Source: Euleptes europaea
Lineage: Eukaryota > Chordata > Lepidosauria > Squamata > Sphaerodactylidae
Assembly: GCF_029931775.1 (NCBI RefSeq)
Contig: NC_079318.1
Location: forward strand, 60,614,659-60,678,658
DNA length: 64,000 nt
Reading direction: 5' to 3'
Positions 23,273 through 34,604 of this stretch are shown piece by piece; the first letter of the stretch is position 1, and every line of letters starts with the position of its first letter. The notes beneath the pieces were generated by a model. The model was given only the letters and a program-made list of their open reading frames with translations. It had not been told where the DNA came from and did not search any database. The position numbers and the translations under genes are program-made.

Positions 23273-24150
23273 TGCACTTTAAGGCAGTTTTACAGGTTTT
23301 CAAGGGCTTCCCATTGTATTTTACAAGAAGGGTCTGTCCTGCATACACTAATTCCACTGCATGCACCCACATGCACTGCATGCGCCCACAGACTCTCAAA
23401 AGAGAAGGGGAAATACCTGCTCATGCTAGCTGTTTGCGCAAGGTGGAGGGTTGAAGGCCCTGTCGCGTCCCCTCCTGTAGGAAGGCCAGTAGTGTGGCCA
23501 TGGCAGGATTCAGTGGGTCGAGTCCCTTGCGTCTGCACCAGCGTACAAACGCCTTCCATGCGGAGTTATATATGTGCTGGGTGGAAGGCCGTCTGGCTGC
23601 CAGCATGGTGTTAAGCACATCAGGGGCGTAGCCTAGACCAAGTAGCCGCTGCCTCTCAATACCCAGATGGTCAAGCAGAACCAGGCTGGATCCGGGTGTA
23701 GGATCGGCCCCTGATGTAGCAAGTCCTTGGATACTGGTATCCTCCACGGCGGCTGAATGGACAGCTCCTGGAGAGTGGGGTACCAGGGTCTGCGCGGCCA
23801 GTCGGGAGCTACGAACAGGACTGTTGCTCTCTCCTGCCGCAGCTTCTGCAGAGCCCTCGGGATGACTGGGAGCGGAGGGAAGGCGTAGAGTAGACCCGGA
23901 GGCCAAGGGGCCAACAAGGCGTCCGAGGATGTGAGTAATGTGAGAAGAATCGAGGTAGTTGACTGTTTGATGGGGACGCGAAGAGGTCCACTGTCGGCCG
24001 GCCAAAGTGAGTGGAGAGCGTGCGGAATACTCGGGGTTGTAGCGACCACTCTCCCTTGTCCACCTTCGTTCTGCTCAACTAGTCTGCCTGTATGTTCAGC
24101 TCGCCCCGGATGTGTTCTGCCTTGATGGATAGTAGGTGCCTCTCTGCCCA

Positions 24151-25494
24151 CTAGAGGATCCAGCTGGCTTCCCGGTGGAGAGTCAATGATCTGGATCCAC
24201 CTTGTTTGTTTAGGTGGGCCTTCACCACTACGTTGTCCATCCAGATGAGGACATGGTGTGCGGAGACCGTCTGCTGGAAGGATTTTAGTGCCCGGTAGAT
24301 GGCTCGGAGCTCGAGCTGGTTGATGTGGAGAGATCGCTCCTCCTCCGTCCAGGTGCCCTGTGCCACCTGATGGTTCACTGTGGCACCCCAGCCCTCTAGG
24401 CTGGCATCGGTGAAGAGCTTTATCGTCGTCTGGTGCCAATACTGACGACCCTTCTGCAGGTTGGTGGGGTTCAGCCACCAGCGGAGGCTGTGCTTTACCT
24501 CATGAGGAAGGGTCAGGCAAATGTTCCTCCTCTTCAGGATGAGCTGCTGGTACGGTTTGAGGAACCATTGGAGCGGATGAGCGTGGAAGTGAGACCAGGT
24601 GACGGAGTCTATGCACGCGATCATGTGGCCCTGAAGCCAAGCCAGCGCAGACAGGCCGGTTGTTCTGGAGTTGAGCGCTCCCCGGGCCAAGGCAGATATT
24701 TTGGTGGCCTTGTCCTTCGGGAGGAAGAGGGTGTTGCAGGTGGTATCTATAACCACTCCTAGGTGCTGTAGGCGCCGGGTTGGGGATACATGGCTCTTGT
24801 TGAAGTTGATGAGAAAGCCGTGGTTTTCTAGAGACTGCATGACTCTCCGAGTGTGCTGGATTGCCTGATGGTTGGATGGAGCGGCGATGAGCAGGTCGTC
24901 TAGACAGGGGTAGACGTGTATTCCCTCCTTCCGGAGCAGAGCTACCAGGGTGACCAGGATCTTGGTGAACACCCTGGGGGCAGAGGAAAGGCCGAAGGGG
25001 AGAGCCCTGAATTGGCGACCCATGTAGTTGAAGTGCAGGAAGCGACGATGGTCGATGCAAATGGGGATGTGTAGGTACGCTTCTGTCAGATCTATGGAGG
25101 ACATGAAGTTGTCTGGCCGGAGTGCCTCCACGATGGAACGAAGAGTTTCCATCCGGAAGCGTTTGGCTCGGATGAATCTGTTTACGTGTTTTAAGTCCAG
25201 AATGGCCCGCCAGTCTCCATTCCTTTTGCGAACGGTGAAGAAGATAGAATAGACTCCAGAGGATCTCTCTGGTGCCAGGATGGCTTCGATGGCCTTGATG
25301 TGGAGCAGGTGATTGATGGCCGCCCAGGTCCTCAAATGCTTGTTGGGGTTGGATGACTTCGGTGATTGAATGAACCGGTCGGGAGGGAGGAGTCGGAATT
25401 CGATCAGATAACCCTTGCGGATTATCTGCTCCACCCAGCGGTCGGGAGAGGCCTGAGCCCACTGGTGGCTGAAGCGGCTCAGCCTTCCCCCCAC
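24151..25494 (-). mobile_element. DIRS-like RT/RNase H region
   Basis: A 447-codon open stretch. GDWRAILDLKHVNRFIRAKR, LTEAYLHIPI, LPFGLSSAPRVF and YPCLDDLLIA are the DIRS-type RT motifs in order. LFTDASLEGWGATVNHQVAQ and LELRAIYRALKSF mark the RNase H fold. Confidence 0.8.
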
Positions 25495-26243
25495 TGGGGT
25501 GGACCCGGAGTCACTGCCTTTTTGGTTTGTTGAAGCGCCCCATCCTGTCGCCTCTGTAGGACTGGGAACCTCTGCTGGATCTGCCGCCCCCCCACCCCCA
25601 CTGGGCCCCGGTTGTTAGACCATGTTGGGTGTCCACCGTCGGATCGTGGACGTGGTAGGGAGTGAAAGGAACGAAAGGAGGAGTAGGATGAAGAGGGGCG
25701 TCCCCTGTTGTCCCTCCTGAGGTTGTGCGGCAGCGCTTTCTTTTTGTCCTTTGTCTCCACGAGGATCTGGTCCAGCTTTTCCCCGAAGAGAAGGCCTCCC
25801 TGGCAGGGGTAGGCTAGAAGCATGGCCTTGGAGGAGAAATCTGCAGCCCATGGTCTGATCCACAGTGCCCGTCTGGTAATCGTGTTGGCCGCCGCTGCTC
25901 TGGCGCTGAGGGTCAGGGAGTCCAGGGTAGCGTCTGCCAGGAAGGTAATGGCCTTTTGGACCCTGTTCATGCCCTCCGTGGCTTGCTTATTATCAGGAGG
26001 GATGAAGGTTGCCAGCTTCCTAGGCCAGACTATGGCCGCTCTGGCGATGAGGGATGCAGTGGCGGAAGCTTGTATGGCCATAGTGAGGTTCTCGTGCGCC
26101 TTCCTGGCGGTTTGGTCCTTCAGCGAGCCCACACCGTCCTCGAACAGGAGTCCCAAGGAGTGCAGGGCTCCCACTGGCGCATCTACCAGTGGGGGTTTGA
26201 GAGTGTCCATGGCGTGGGGAGCCAGATTGTACAATGCTCGCAC
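25479..26243 (-). mobile_element. DIRS-like gag-like region
   Basis: A 254-codon open stretch upstream of the RT region on the same strand, overlapping it slightly, with a helical alanine-rich first half and a Ser/Arg/Gln-rich end. Assigned by position and composition only. Confidence 0.55.
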
Positions 26244-27975
26244 GTTCCTGGGAAGCTGTTTGTGTGAGGTCGGCCTTTCCCATTCTCGTTTGACTATGTC
26301 CTCGAAGAACTCGGGGAATGGGACAGTCTTGGTGGATGGTTGGGACCTGGGAAAGAGGTCTTGGGGCCCCCTGAGTCAAGCGTTGGGCTTGTTGCCTTCG
26401 CCTGGCTCGTTGGTATCGGTAAGGTCCAGAGCCAAGATGGCCTTGGAGAGGAGGTGCTGGAAGTCCTCTCCTGCAAAGAGCCTGTTGTGATGCTCAGTGG
26501 GGGCTTGGGGCTCTTCCTCGTTGGAGAGCTCCCCCTCCTCCCTTCCCTCTGAGTCTGAATCTGAGTCTGCAGAGGTATCTGGGGTTCCCTCCCTGCGGCT
26601 AGGGCTCTGAGGGGGCCAGGCCTTCCTAGCAGCCTTGGTGGGCCAGGGGGGTGGGACTTCCCTGGGGCGGCGGGCATGGTTCTTGTTCCCAGAGGTCTCG
26701 GGTTCTGGGGAGGACTCACGGTAACAGGCCTCAGAACCTCCCCTGTGTGAGGAGGAGAGGGAGGCTGCCTGCAGAAAAGGGAACTCCTCCCGGAGAACCT
26801 GCCTCATGACGGCCATTAGGCCTTCCGCCCTCTGCCCCCCTCCGGCAAACAGGGCCCCTGTAGCTCACCCGGCTGCCGAGAGGTCTGTTGTTAGTGTGTG
26901 GTGTTGCCGCCGCTTGTCTCGTGTTGCTGATGCTCCGGGGAACGCTGCAGGTCCTCATCGGCTGTGCGGGCCGAGCGGGCCTTGGGCGCTTGTGGGCTGT
27001 TTGGCGGGACTTTTTTCCTTCCCGTCCTTGTCCGCACGTTTTCTTTTGCGCCTGCTGCCAGAGCTGGTGTTTTGCAGCTCAGCGGCAGGCCGGGTGCGCG
27101 CCCCTTCGTTTCTGAGCTCGGCCGCTCCTGCGGGAGCTCTGCCGGCTGACGAGCTGGTCCCAGCCGCCGCCGCCTCATGTCCCCATTCTCCAGGCGGTTC
27201 AGAACTCCCGGCATCCGCTGCTTCCGTGGGGAGTTGTTTGGGTGCCATGCCGCCGCTGGAGTCCACCGCCGCCGTGGGGAGCCAGCCGGAGTTCTTGGCT
27301 GTGGTCTGCGCCGCCTCCGCGGAAGCCCTGCCGGCCGCCTTGCAGCTGCCCCTCTCAACCGCGGGAGCTCAGGCACCCAAAGTCCCCTGCCTGGTGCTCG
27401 GCAGGAGACCAGCCACATGGTCCTCCGGCCGGAGGAACCCATCCGAGGTAGAGCCGGGTGACGAAGACATCCTCCGGGCGTTGGAAAAACCGGGGATGTC
27501 AGAGAAATCCAAAAAGAGTGCCTTGGAAGCCTGGATCGAAAAAAGTCGATGGTGCTGGTTGCGATCGGAGCAACCAGAAGGAGCTGCCTATCTACGTGAG
27601 GCAGGAAGAAAAAGTGGAGACGAAGGGGCCTTTCCGGCCAGGGGACAGGAACTGAGGTTAATTTCTGTGTACTTCGTGCCTATCTATGACCCAGGAACGG
27701 AAACACCCGTCTATCTGCAAGATGCCCTTCACCTCAGGGAGAACATGGGATCTGATGCATTCCAAACATGTGCTCGAAGACCCCTGTTCAAAAACTGTGT
27801 GCTAGAGAATGCAGCAAATGGTCTTAACTATCTTTCTTCATGTTGAGCAAGATGTAAAAATATTTCCCTTAACATTGCTAGGTTTAAAATTAAAGAAACC
27901 GTTTATCTTTTATTTGCACTCTCCCAAGCAAGCTTTTAATATTCCTGAATAATCCAAGTGCAAACAATTTCCAAA

Positions 27976-28273
27976 TAATATTGTTGCAGGCTTTCACGGT
28001 CAGAGTTCATTGGTTCTTGTAGGTTATCCGGGCTGTGTAACCGTGGTCTTGGAATTTTCTTTCCTGACGTTTCGCCAGCAACTGTGGCAGGCATCTTCAG
28101 AGTAGTAACACTGAAGGACAGTGTCTCTCAGTGTCAAGTGTGACACACTTGACACTGAGAGACACTGTCCTTCAGTGTTACTACTCTGAAGATGCCTGCC
28201 ACAGTTGCTGGCGAAACGTCAGGAAAGAAAATTCCAAGACCACGGTTACACAGCCCGGATAACCTACAAGAAC
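27976..28273 (-). mobile_element. Penelope-like inverted pair, family B (longest arms)
   Basis: Arms of about 130 bases meet at GTGTCAAGTGTGACACACTT (about 28130-28150). The left arm has an outer extension of about 34 bases (TAATATTGTTGCAGGCTTTC...). AATTTCCAAA (10-11 bp) flanks both sides. The right arm carries CTGAAGA at 28186-28192 and GGCGAAAC ending at 28217. Confidence 0.75.
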
Positions 28274-28549
28274 CAATTTCCAAAGATTTTGCTAACATAC
28301 TGTACAGCACATTCCCTAGTAAAGATACTAACTAAAGCAGTGCTTTGAAAAATACCCTCCTCCTTCCACCCACGCCATATCTCAGTTCAGTGTCACCTTC
28401 AAGAACAGTGACACTTTAAAAAGTTTAACAATCTCAAGTACTAGTGCAAGGCGTGCTGGACTAAAAGGCCTTTGAGCAATTGAACATGGAGCATGCCCAA
28501 TATTTTCTATCTGTGCAATATGTGAATGCAGCAGCTATTGAGGTATAAA

Positions 28550-28735
28550 TAGAATGTCAGACTTGGATCTGGGAAGCCCAGGTTCAAATCCCCACGCTGC
28601 CATGGTGAGTGACCTTGGGCCAGCCACTTTCTCTCAGCCTAGCTTACCTCACAGGGCTGTTATGGGGGTAAAATAAAGAATGGGAGAATGCTGCAAGTTG
28701 TTTTGGGATGCCATTAGGGAGAAAAGCCATGTATT
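28550..28735 (+). mobile_element. Sauria-type SINE, decayed
   Basis: AGGTTCAAATCCCCACGCTG (B-box region), GTGACCTTGGGCCAGCCACT and TTACCTCACAGGGCTGTTAT are Sauria SINE hallmarks. Confidence 0.7.
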
Positions 28736-30439
28736 AGTACAACTAATCTCTTGTTTTGACAGATCAGACCTCATAGTTTAGTGAAAGGATTAGCTCCAGT
28801 GTAACAAGAGCAAACCTTTGACTTGTGTGCAGCCCAATCCTATGCGGAGCTAGGTATACCTATGCCCAATAAAACCAAAGGACAAACACACCTAGCTCTG
28901 TAAAGAATCGTACCAATAACAGCTTAATCCTTAGAAAACAGGGCGTGCCCAAGGTTATAGTCTCAAAGAAATCCATTAAATTCCCTGTTCCAGAAGGCCT
29001 CAGCCTACAGTCCCAGGGGTGAGATAGCATCATGGTTATAAATAGCAGGATGGTGCCACATACACAGCAGACCTTGTAGCTGGGCACATCTATGCCAACC
29101 CCTTTCCTAGGACAGCAAAGCTGGCTTCAGAGATCAAAACTTCCTCAGACTTCTGAATGATTAACAAGGTGGTGTAATCCAACAGCTTCTAACTTTTAGA
29201 CTGGGGTTGAAAAAAGGAGCACAGGGAAATAGCTCAACAGCCCTAACATTCTTTGTAAAGTGGGGGGGATCAGAAATACTAACACAGTTGCAGAATGTTG
29301 CATCAGAAAATTTTTACCACCTCCAAGTTAAGAAAAAATATGCCAGACGTAAAAGATTTTCCTGGCATCAGAGAAGTGAATTGGGAAGGGATGAATTGGA
29401 TACACAGGACACATCCCTGAAGTCTTAATTCTCAAAGCAAGAAAGAACAGCAGCTGAGGCCAACTCAGAGACCCCAAACTAAGAATGCTGTACCCTAAAC
29501 CACAGATCGAGGAGCAGACAAGGTAATAAACAGCCAGAGCGAATCTGAGCACATACAACCCAAAATAATATAGGCAGCCCTGGATCTGCAAGAAGGAAGT
29601 GATACCACTGCAGAAAAATAAGGGAAAGTAGTATTGGAAAGGAGTCTTTTATGGCACCACTGTGGCTTACCTGGAAAGCCGACTTGGCAGTACCCTAGCA
29701 ACAAGCGTACAGCCCCAGCCAACTTAGGACCCAGTCCGTGAGTACAATCCCCCCCCCAAGCAGCTTGCAAATAAACCTTGACAGTCTATCAAGCTATATC
29801 ACTGCTGCTAGAGCAGAAGTGCCAAGACTCCAGGACTCCTGCCCTTCTATCTGTTGTCAGCGCTGAGCCCACAGTCATTTGCTTCGCCCGTAGGGCAGAC
29901 GCAGCCATTCAGAGGCAAAAATCTGCAGCTGAGTCAGGGATGAGCAATCAGCCACCAGCGGGATGATGGCTAAGATAAAGTGGATCTGGCTCGTGGGCAC
30001 ACTATTTGTCATCAGCCTGAAATCGGGCTTTCACTTATGCCAGAAGCATGTGAAGAATAGACAGCAGTGCTCCTGAGCATCGGAAGAGTGCCCTTTGATC
30101 CTTGCCAGACCCTGCATGTGTGAGGGGGTGATTTTCAGATGATGCGTTTTTGTTTCCACCTAGTCTGATGGACCATTCTCGTTCCCCGCACCGGGGGGAA
30201 TAAAAAACATTACGCACCAACCATCACCACACAGATCCCAAAGGCCTATCCTTCTGTCAGCAACACCCTAATAGGCGTTATGCCCTCTTGCCAAGACGGC
30301 AGCCTCCTCAGTCTAACGGTTTCCTGGGCAAAGAGATAACAGTTTCACCCAGCATACCCTCTCCCATCTGGGCGTTATTTATTTTTTTGAAGCAGGGGTT
30401 TAAAAAAGGACTCCTACCTGCTGCTTTGCCTGCCTCCTT
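28736..30439. other. No gene recognised left of the CpG block
   Basis: This stretch was searched for a leftward gene (kinesin light chain 4 would be expected from the mammalian order). No coiled-coil or TPR-like exon was found on the minus strand. Confidence 0.5.
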
Positions 30440-30770
30440 CGGATCACAGGATGAGGCGCGCGCATGCGCTTAAGGCTCGCTCCCCCCCCCCAAAGACCCC
30501 CGATCCCGGAGACCCGAGGGAAGAGAAAAGAGAGCGGCTCAGTCCGGCTCCTCCCAATGTGGCCGCAGCCCCTTTAAATCCAACATGGCGACTAGCTTCG
30601 GAATACGCCCGAGCAGACAGCGAGAGGGGAGGAGAGCGGTCCCTCGGTCACGTGACGCGGAAGCTGGACTCCGCCTCTGCCGCTCTGGGCGCGCTCTCTG
30701 GCGGTTCTCTGCGGTGTCGTGACGCGGAAATAGTCCTTGCTAATTCTGCGTGGAGAAAAGGGAAACAGGT
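30440..30770. promoter_or_regulatory. CpG-rich promoter-like block, possibly bidirectional
   Basis: The block is dense in CpG relative to its surroundings. It contains GCGCGCATGCGC (NRF1-like), AACATGGCGAC (YY1-like), GGTCACGTGACG (palindromic E-box) and two GACGCGGAA (ETS-like) sites. A possible donor, AAACAG|GTTGTA, ends at about 30768. Such sets are common in promoters of nuclear genes for mitochondrial proteins. The placement fits a distant first exon of MRPL2 and/or a leftward gene, but no transcript evidence is visible. Confidence 0.5.
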
Positions 30771-30822
30771 TGTATATCGACCATGCTTTTTTTTTTTTAA
30801 CAGCCAATCTATAGATACTGAT

Positions 30823-31023
30823 AATTCATAGTGGGTCGCCGTGTTAGTCTGTCTGCAGTCGTAGAAAAGGGCAAGAGTCCAGGAGCACCTGAAACACTAA
30901 CAAGAATATTTTCTGGCAGGGTAGGAGCTTTCGTGAGCCTGTGGCTCACGAAAGCTCCTACCCTACCAGAAAATATTTTTGTTAGTCTTTAAGGTGCTCC
31001 TGGACTCTTGCCCTTTTCAACTA
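30823..31023 (-). mobile_element. Penelope-like inverted pair, family A
   Basis: Left arm GGGCAAGAGTCCAGGAGCAC mirrors right arm GTGCTCCTGGACTCTTGCCC. They meet at GTGAGCCTGTGGCTCAC (about 30933-30949), inside the hammerhead-like stem. The left arm has the outer extension of about 34 bases (AATTCATAGTGGGTCGCCGT...). CTATAGATACTGAT (14 bp) flanks both sides at 30809-30822 and 31024-31037. Confidence 0.75.
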
Positions 31024-31044
31024 CTATAGATACTGATGTTTCTT

Positions 31045-31138
31045 CTGATGCTCCTCCCAGGGGTGTGACGCGCATGCCTCGTAGACTTTAGTCGGAAGAG
31101 AAGACTCATGGGTGCAGTGTCGTGAGCCATTATTTAGG
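31045..31138 (+). promoter_or_regulatory. Alternative first-exon candidate for MRPL2
   Basis: A short block with TGACGCGCATGC and GTCGGAAGAG (ETS-like) ends at a strong donor, TTTAGG|GTGAGT, at 31138. An exon here could splice to the acceptor at about 38324 upstream of the MRPL2 start. It is separated from the main CpG block by an inverted-repeat insertion (30823-31023). Confidence 0.35.
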
Positions 31139-31391
31139 GTGAGTATAAAAACAAAAAAAGTATCCGCTTTTTCCTTGGGTTTTATGGGTTGCCGCTTGTA
31201 GAGCCAGCTTGTGTGACCGAGAGGTTGGCCCTCTCACAGAGACTTGATCTTCAGTAGTAAGTAGCAAAGGTCCATGGAAAGCTTCGGCTGCTGATGTCTG
31301 CGGCACAAATCTCTTAAAGCACAAGTGAGGCCTATACTGTTTTCTGCCAAAGGGCACCTATAATCTCATCTAACTGCTATACTGTGGTCTA

Positions 31392-31620
31392 TGTGTGTGT
31401 GTAAAGTGCCTTCAAGTCGCCGCAGACTTATGGTGACCCCTTTTTGGGGGGTTTTCATGGCAAGAGACTAACAGAGGTGGTTTGCCAGTGCCTTCCTCTG
31501 CACAGCAACCCCGGTATTCTTTGGTGGTCTCCCATCCAAACTCTAACCAGGGCTGACCCTGCTTAGCTTCTGAGATCTGACGAGATCAGGCTAGCCTGGG
31601 CCATCCAGGTCAGGGCACTG
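31392..31620 (-). mobile_element. 5S-rRNA-derived SINE
   Basis: On the minus strand it contains a 5S-like segment: GATCTCGTCAGATCTCAGAA, GCTAAGCAGGGTCAGCCCTG and TTTGGATGGGAGACC (box C at 31526-31537). A BovB-like tail with GGCACTTTACACAC follows. A related copy is at 43758. Confidence 0.8.
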
Positions 31621-32866
31621 TAGTCTATACTGCTGTGTATAAACTTATTGTAAATAGGGTCCTATTTATGTAATTTCTGTACCGCCTATGTGTCATATTA
31701 ATACTAATGCTATGCTTTGGTTCTTTTGGGTGGTTCCAGACTTCTAAAATGCGAATACATTGGTTATTGAATGTCCCATTTTGTTGATTGCACTGACTCA
31801 CTATGCATAATTTGTCTTGAGTCCCTGTGAGAAAAGTGGACTATACATAATGCAAATAAATAAATTTAGCGGGGGTAATGGATATAATGTCTTGAAATTC
31901 CTCTTCAGTAGTTTTCTTGAAATTATCTAGTACACTGAAGTAATTTACCCATGGGTTGTTTGCTCTGGTTCAGGTGCTGTTGGGAAATGTGTTTTTTTTC
32001 TGCATTTCTCAACAGCATTATGGTGCTTCCATGCATTTCCTGTCTTTCCCCCATCTTTCTTATGATCATTCCAAAGCCTGCCTTGGTGAGCTGTTTTGGG
32101 AAAGATCATAGCAAAGCTGGGGCCATACCCATGTGGATGGAAAAGTCTGGATCTTCCTAGTCCTGCCCACATCCGTACCATTTTGCCTGGCCCAGTCTCC
32201 CACAGTGGCCATTCTCTCACCAGAGGGCTTTAAAAAAAAAGCTGCAGTTCCCACATCATTATGGTTTTGTAACATTTTGTCAAGTTCTCTGAATTCCCAG
32301 CTTGCATTAAAAAAACAAGTCTTTAGTACCTTTTTTGCAGAGACTTTTTAAAATAAATGAAAACTGGCAATTAAGAGAACCTTACAGATTGTTATGATAT
32401 TGTAATGCTACAATGATGCACCAATTGCAGATTTAAAATTAAGAAAAACAAACAAGAAAGCCCCCTGGTATGGGGAGGGGAAGGAATTATTGCTGCAGGG
32501 AATTGGGCAGGGAAAATTCAGGAAAACCTGCCATGTGGCAGCCCCGTGCCTGCTGAACTGTAACAGCAACTGCTGCAGCAATGGGGAACCACACAGATCT
32601 GTCCCCGTATCGAACACCTCAGTCCCCAGCAGTAGGGAAGAATATTAAATGTGTATGCTGTTCCACATTCTTCTTTCCTTCCTTGGTACTGGGTGTGAGG
32701 GTCTCTGTCTTTGTGTCTCTGCTTTCCATCACCTGCGGTATTATCAGTGAACTCGTAAAAGCAGTTCACACCTTCTGGTCTCAGGCGCCAGGCCTGATGG
32801 CCCATGTATCTTCCCCCCCCGCTGTTTTCCTGCCAGTACTCCCTCAGGCCGGTGCGGCCTTGGAAG
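31621..32866. other. No gene recognised; LINE-like tail and unique sequence
   Basis: 31640-31865 ends CATAATGCAAATAAATAAAT and looks like a LINE 3' end. 32400-32866 has short frames only. It may all be intron of MRPL2 if the CpG block is its promoter. Confidence 0.4.
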
Positions 32867-33130
32867 TGTGATAGCCGCACCAGACTTCCTGGGATCCGTC
32901 TGATGTTTTGTATTATGCCAAGCTTGTAACTTCCCATAACAATAAGTGTGAACCCCAGTGCCCCAGTGCCCTGGAGTCAATATATTCTGTAAACCCGTAT
33001 AGCCCCTCACTTGCAACTTTCTACCTGTGCCTGTCTCATCTCCTGAAGGCTTCAATAAATCTATTGTTTCTGTATCAACGTCTGAGCAACTGATTTGGAG
33101 AAGCAAACTCAGAGAGGGGGATCTCTCACA
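32867..33130 (+). repeat. Gypsy-2 5' LTR
   Basis: 264 bases with inverted TGTGA/TCACA ends (TGTGATAGCCGC to GATCTCTCACA), containing CTTCAATAAATC, a plausible polyadenylation signal. Its boundaries are inferred from the ends and from the following leader and gag. Confidence 0.65.
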
Positions 33131-33173
33131 TTAAGTTGCAAGTCGTTGCCTCTCGGACTGCAGCTGTACCGCT

Positions 33174-34604
33174 TTGGACAGAATGTCAGCCGACGAGGAC
33201 ACCACCCCTATCCCCGATGCCCCCAAGGCTCCGGACGAGCCGGAGAAGCCGGACCCGAAGGAGGAGGGAGCCAAGCCAAAGAAACCGAAGGGTCGCGCCC
33301 CCGACCAAGATCGGGACGAACGTCCCCGGGGGCTTACTTATTGGCTGGACTCTCCCAAGGGCTGGTCGCTCTCGCGGACTGCGGCGAAGGATCGCCGGTT
33401 GGCCTTCCCCAGCACGGGACTCGAAGGGGACCCGGCCCGCAAAGAGGCCCTCATGGAGGAAGAACGAAAGCAGTGGCAGGAAGACCGCCGGGCTATGCAG
33501 GAGCAGATGGAGACCATGCAACGCGTAATGGGTGAGATGGCCACGGCCCTAGATGCGCTGAAGTTGCAACCTCCAGCCGGTGCTCCCCCAGACGGGGCGC
33601 CGGTAGTTCCGCCCGCAACCCCTGCCCCCCCGGCCCGTCGGGACCTGAAAGTCACGTATGACGGGTCGGGAGACCAATTGACCTTTTTTATGGTCCAAGT
33701 GGACATTTTTATGCGGGAACAAGGCCGAACCTTCGTTTCTGAGGAGTCCCGGGTGCAGTACGTGGCTTCCTTACTGCAAGGGGAGGCGGCTGCCTGGATG
33801 GTGTTGCAGTATGAACTCCGCTCGCCGGTACTGCGAACCCTGGACGAGTTCATGGTAGCACTCCGAAACCGTTTTGAGGACCCGACTCTGGGTGAGCGGG
33901 CTAAAGCCTCCCTGATGCAACTGCGCCAAGGGACTAAGTCGGTGGCGCAGTATGCAAGTGAGTTCCAGTCACTGGCTAGCCGAATTCTGGACTGGAGTGA
34001 AGCTACCTTGGTACAATGTTTCAGGGAGGGTCTCAACCCAGACCTCCAACATTGGGCCTTCATGCAAGGGAACCCCCCGGATGTGGAAGGTTGGGTTCGC
34101 CATGCTGCTGACATCGAGAATCGCAAGCAACTCCTGAACTTGTCCAAGCAACGGCTTGGGCGAGACCCCAGGCCCCGAGGTGACCGTGGCCGGGAACTCC
34201 GGCAAGGGGGTGGCGGGGGTCTCTCGGCCGCGGAACGCCGCAAGCGGTTCGAGGCCGGCGTCTGCCTGATCTGCGGGGGAAAGGGTCACTTTGCATCGCA
34301 ATGCCCCTCTCGCTCAGGCCGTCCGACCCCCCCCCGCCAAACCCAGGCCGAGCCGACGAAACCGGCCGCCGACAGCCAGCCTCGCCGCAGAAGTGGACCA
34401 CTGAGCCGGCGCTCCGGCGCACCCTCCGCTCTCCACGCGCGCCCCCAGGATGGGGCATCCGACTCTACGGTCCCATCGGGGTCCCGGATTACAAATACCG
34501 TCTTTGATTCGGACGGCTCCCCGGAAGCCACCACCCCGTCCCCCTCTTCCAGCGAGGAGGAAGAGTGGGAACAGCCGGCAAAAAACGCCGTCGGTCTGCT
34601 GTAG
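33174..34604 (+). mobile_element. Gypsy-2 gag region
   Basis: A 476-codon open stretch. The first 120 residues are charged, a retrotransposon gag core follows (FFMVQVDIFMREQGRTF, EAAAWMVLQYELRS, SVAQYASEFQSLASRI), and a zinc knuckle, CLICGGKGHFASQC, lies near residue 366. The end is proline/serine-rich. Confidence 0.85.

Larger units (their letters stand above)
23420..27470 (-). mobile_element. DIRS-like (tyrosine recombinase) retrotransposon fossil, broken
   Basis: Read on the minus strand the parts are a gag-like region (about 26243-25479), reverse transcriptase with RNase H (about 25494-24151, with FRALPFGLSSAPRVFTKIL and YPCLDDLLIAAP), and the N-terminal part of a tyrosine recombinase (STQHIYNSAWKAFVRWCRRK near 23560). 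This RT type next to a tyrosine recombinase in place of an integrase marks the DIRS group. The copy is broken, with several breaks, and terminal repeats were not found. The right border, in GC-rich sequence, is uncertain and could extend to about 27840. Confidence 0.8.

Noticed and set aside
26806-27846. A 346-codon + strand frame, rich in Ala, Pro and Ser
   Set aside because: It lies antisense to the DIRS-like element and its GC-rich flank. Other long frames overlap it on both strands, and it has no family resemblance; its length is explained by base composition.
1-30439. Exons of KLC4 or another host gene on the minus strand
   Set aside because: Expected from mammalian gene order, but no coiled-coil or TPR segment could be recognised; the minus-strand frames are repeats or chance.
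31511-31612. A 5S rRNA gene
   Set aside because: Only part of 5S is present, with changes, and it is joined to a BovB-like tail; this is a SINE.
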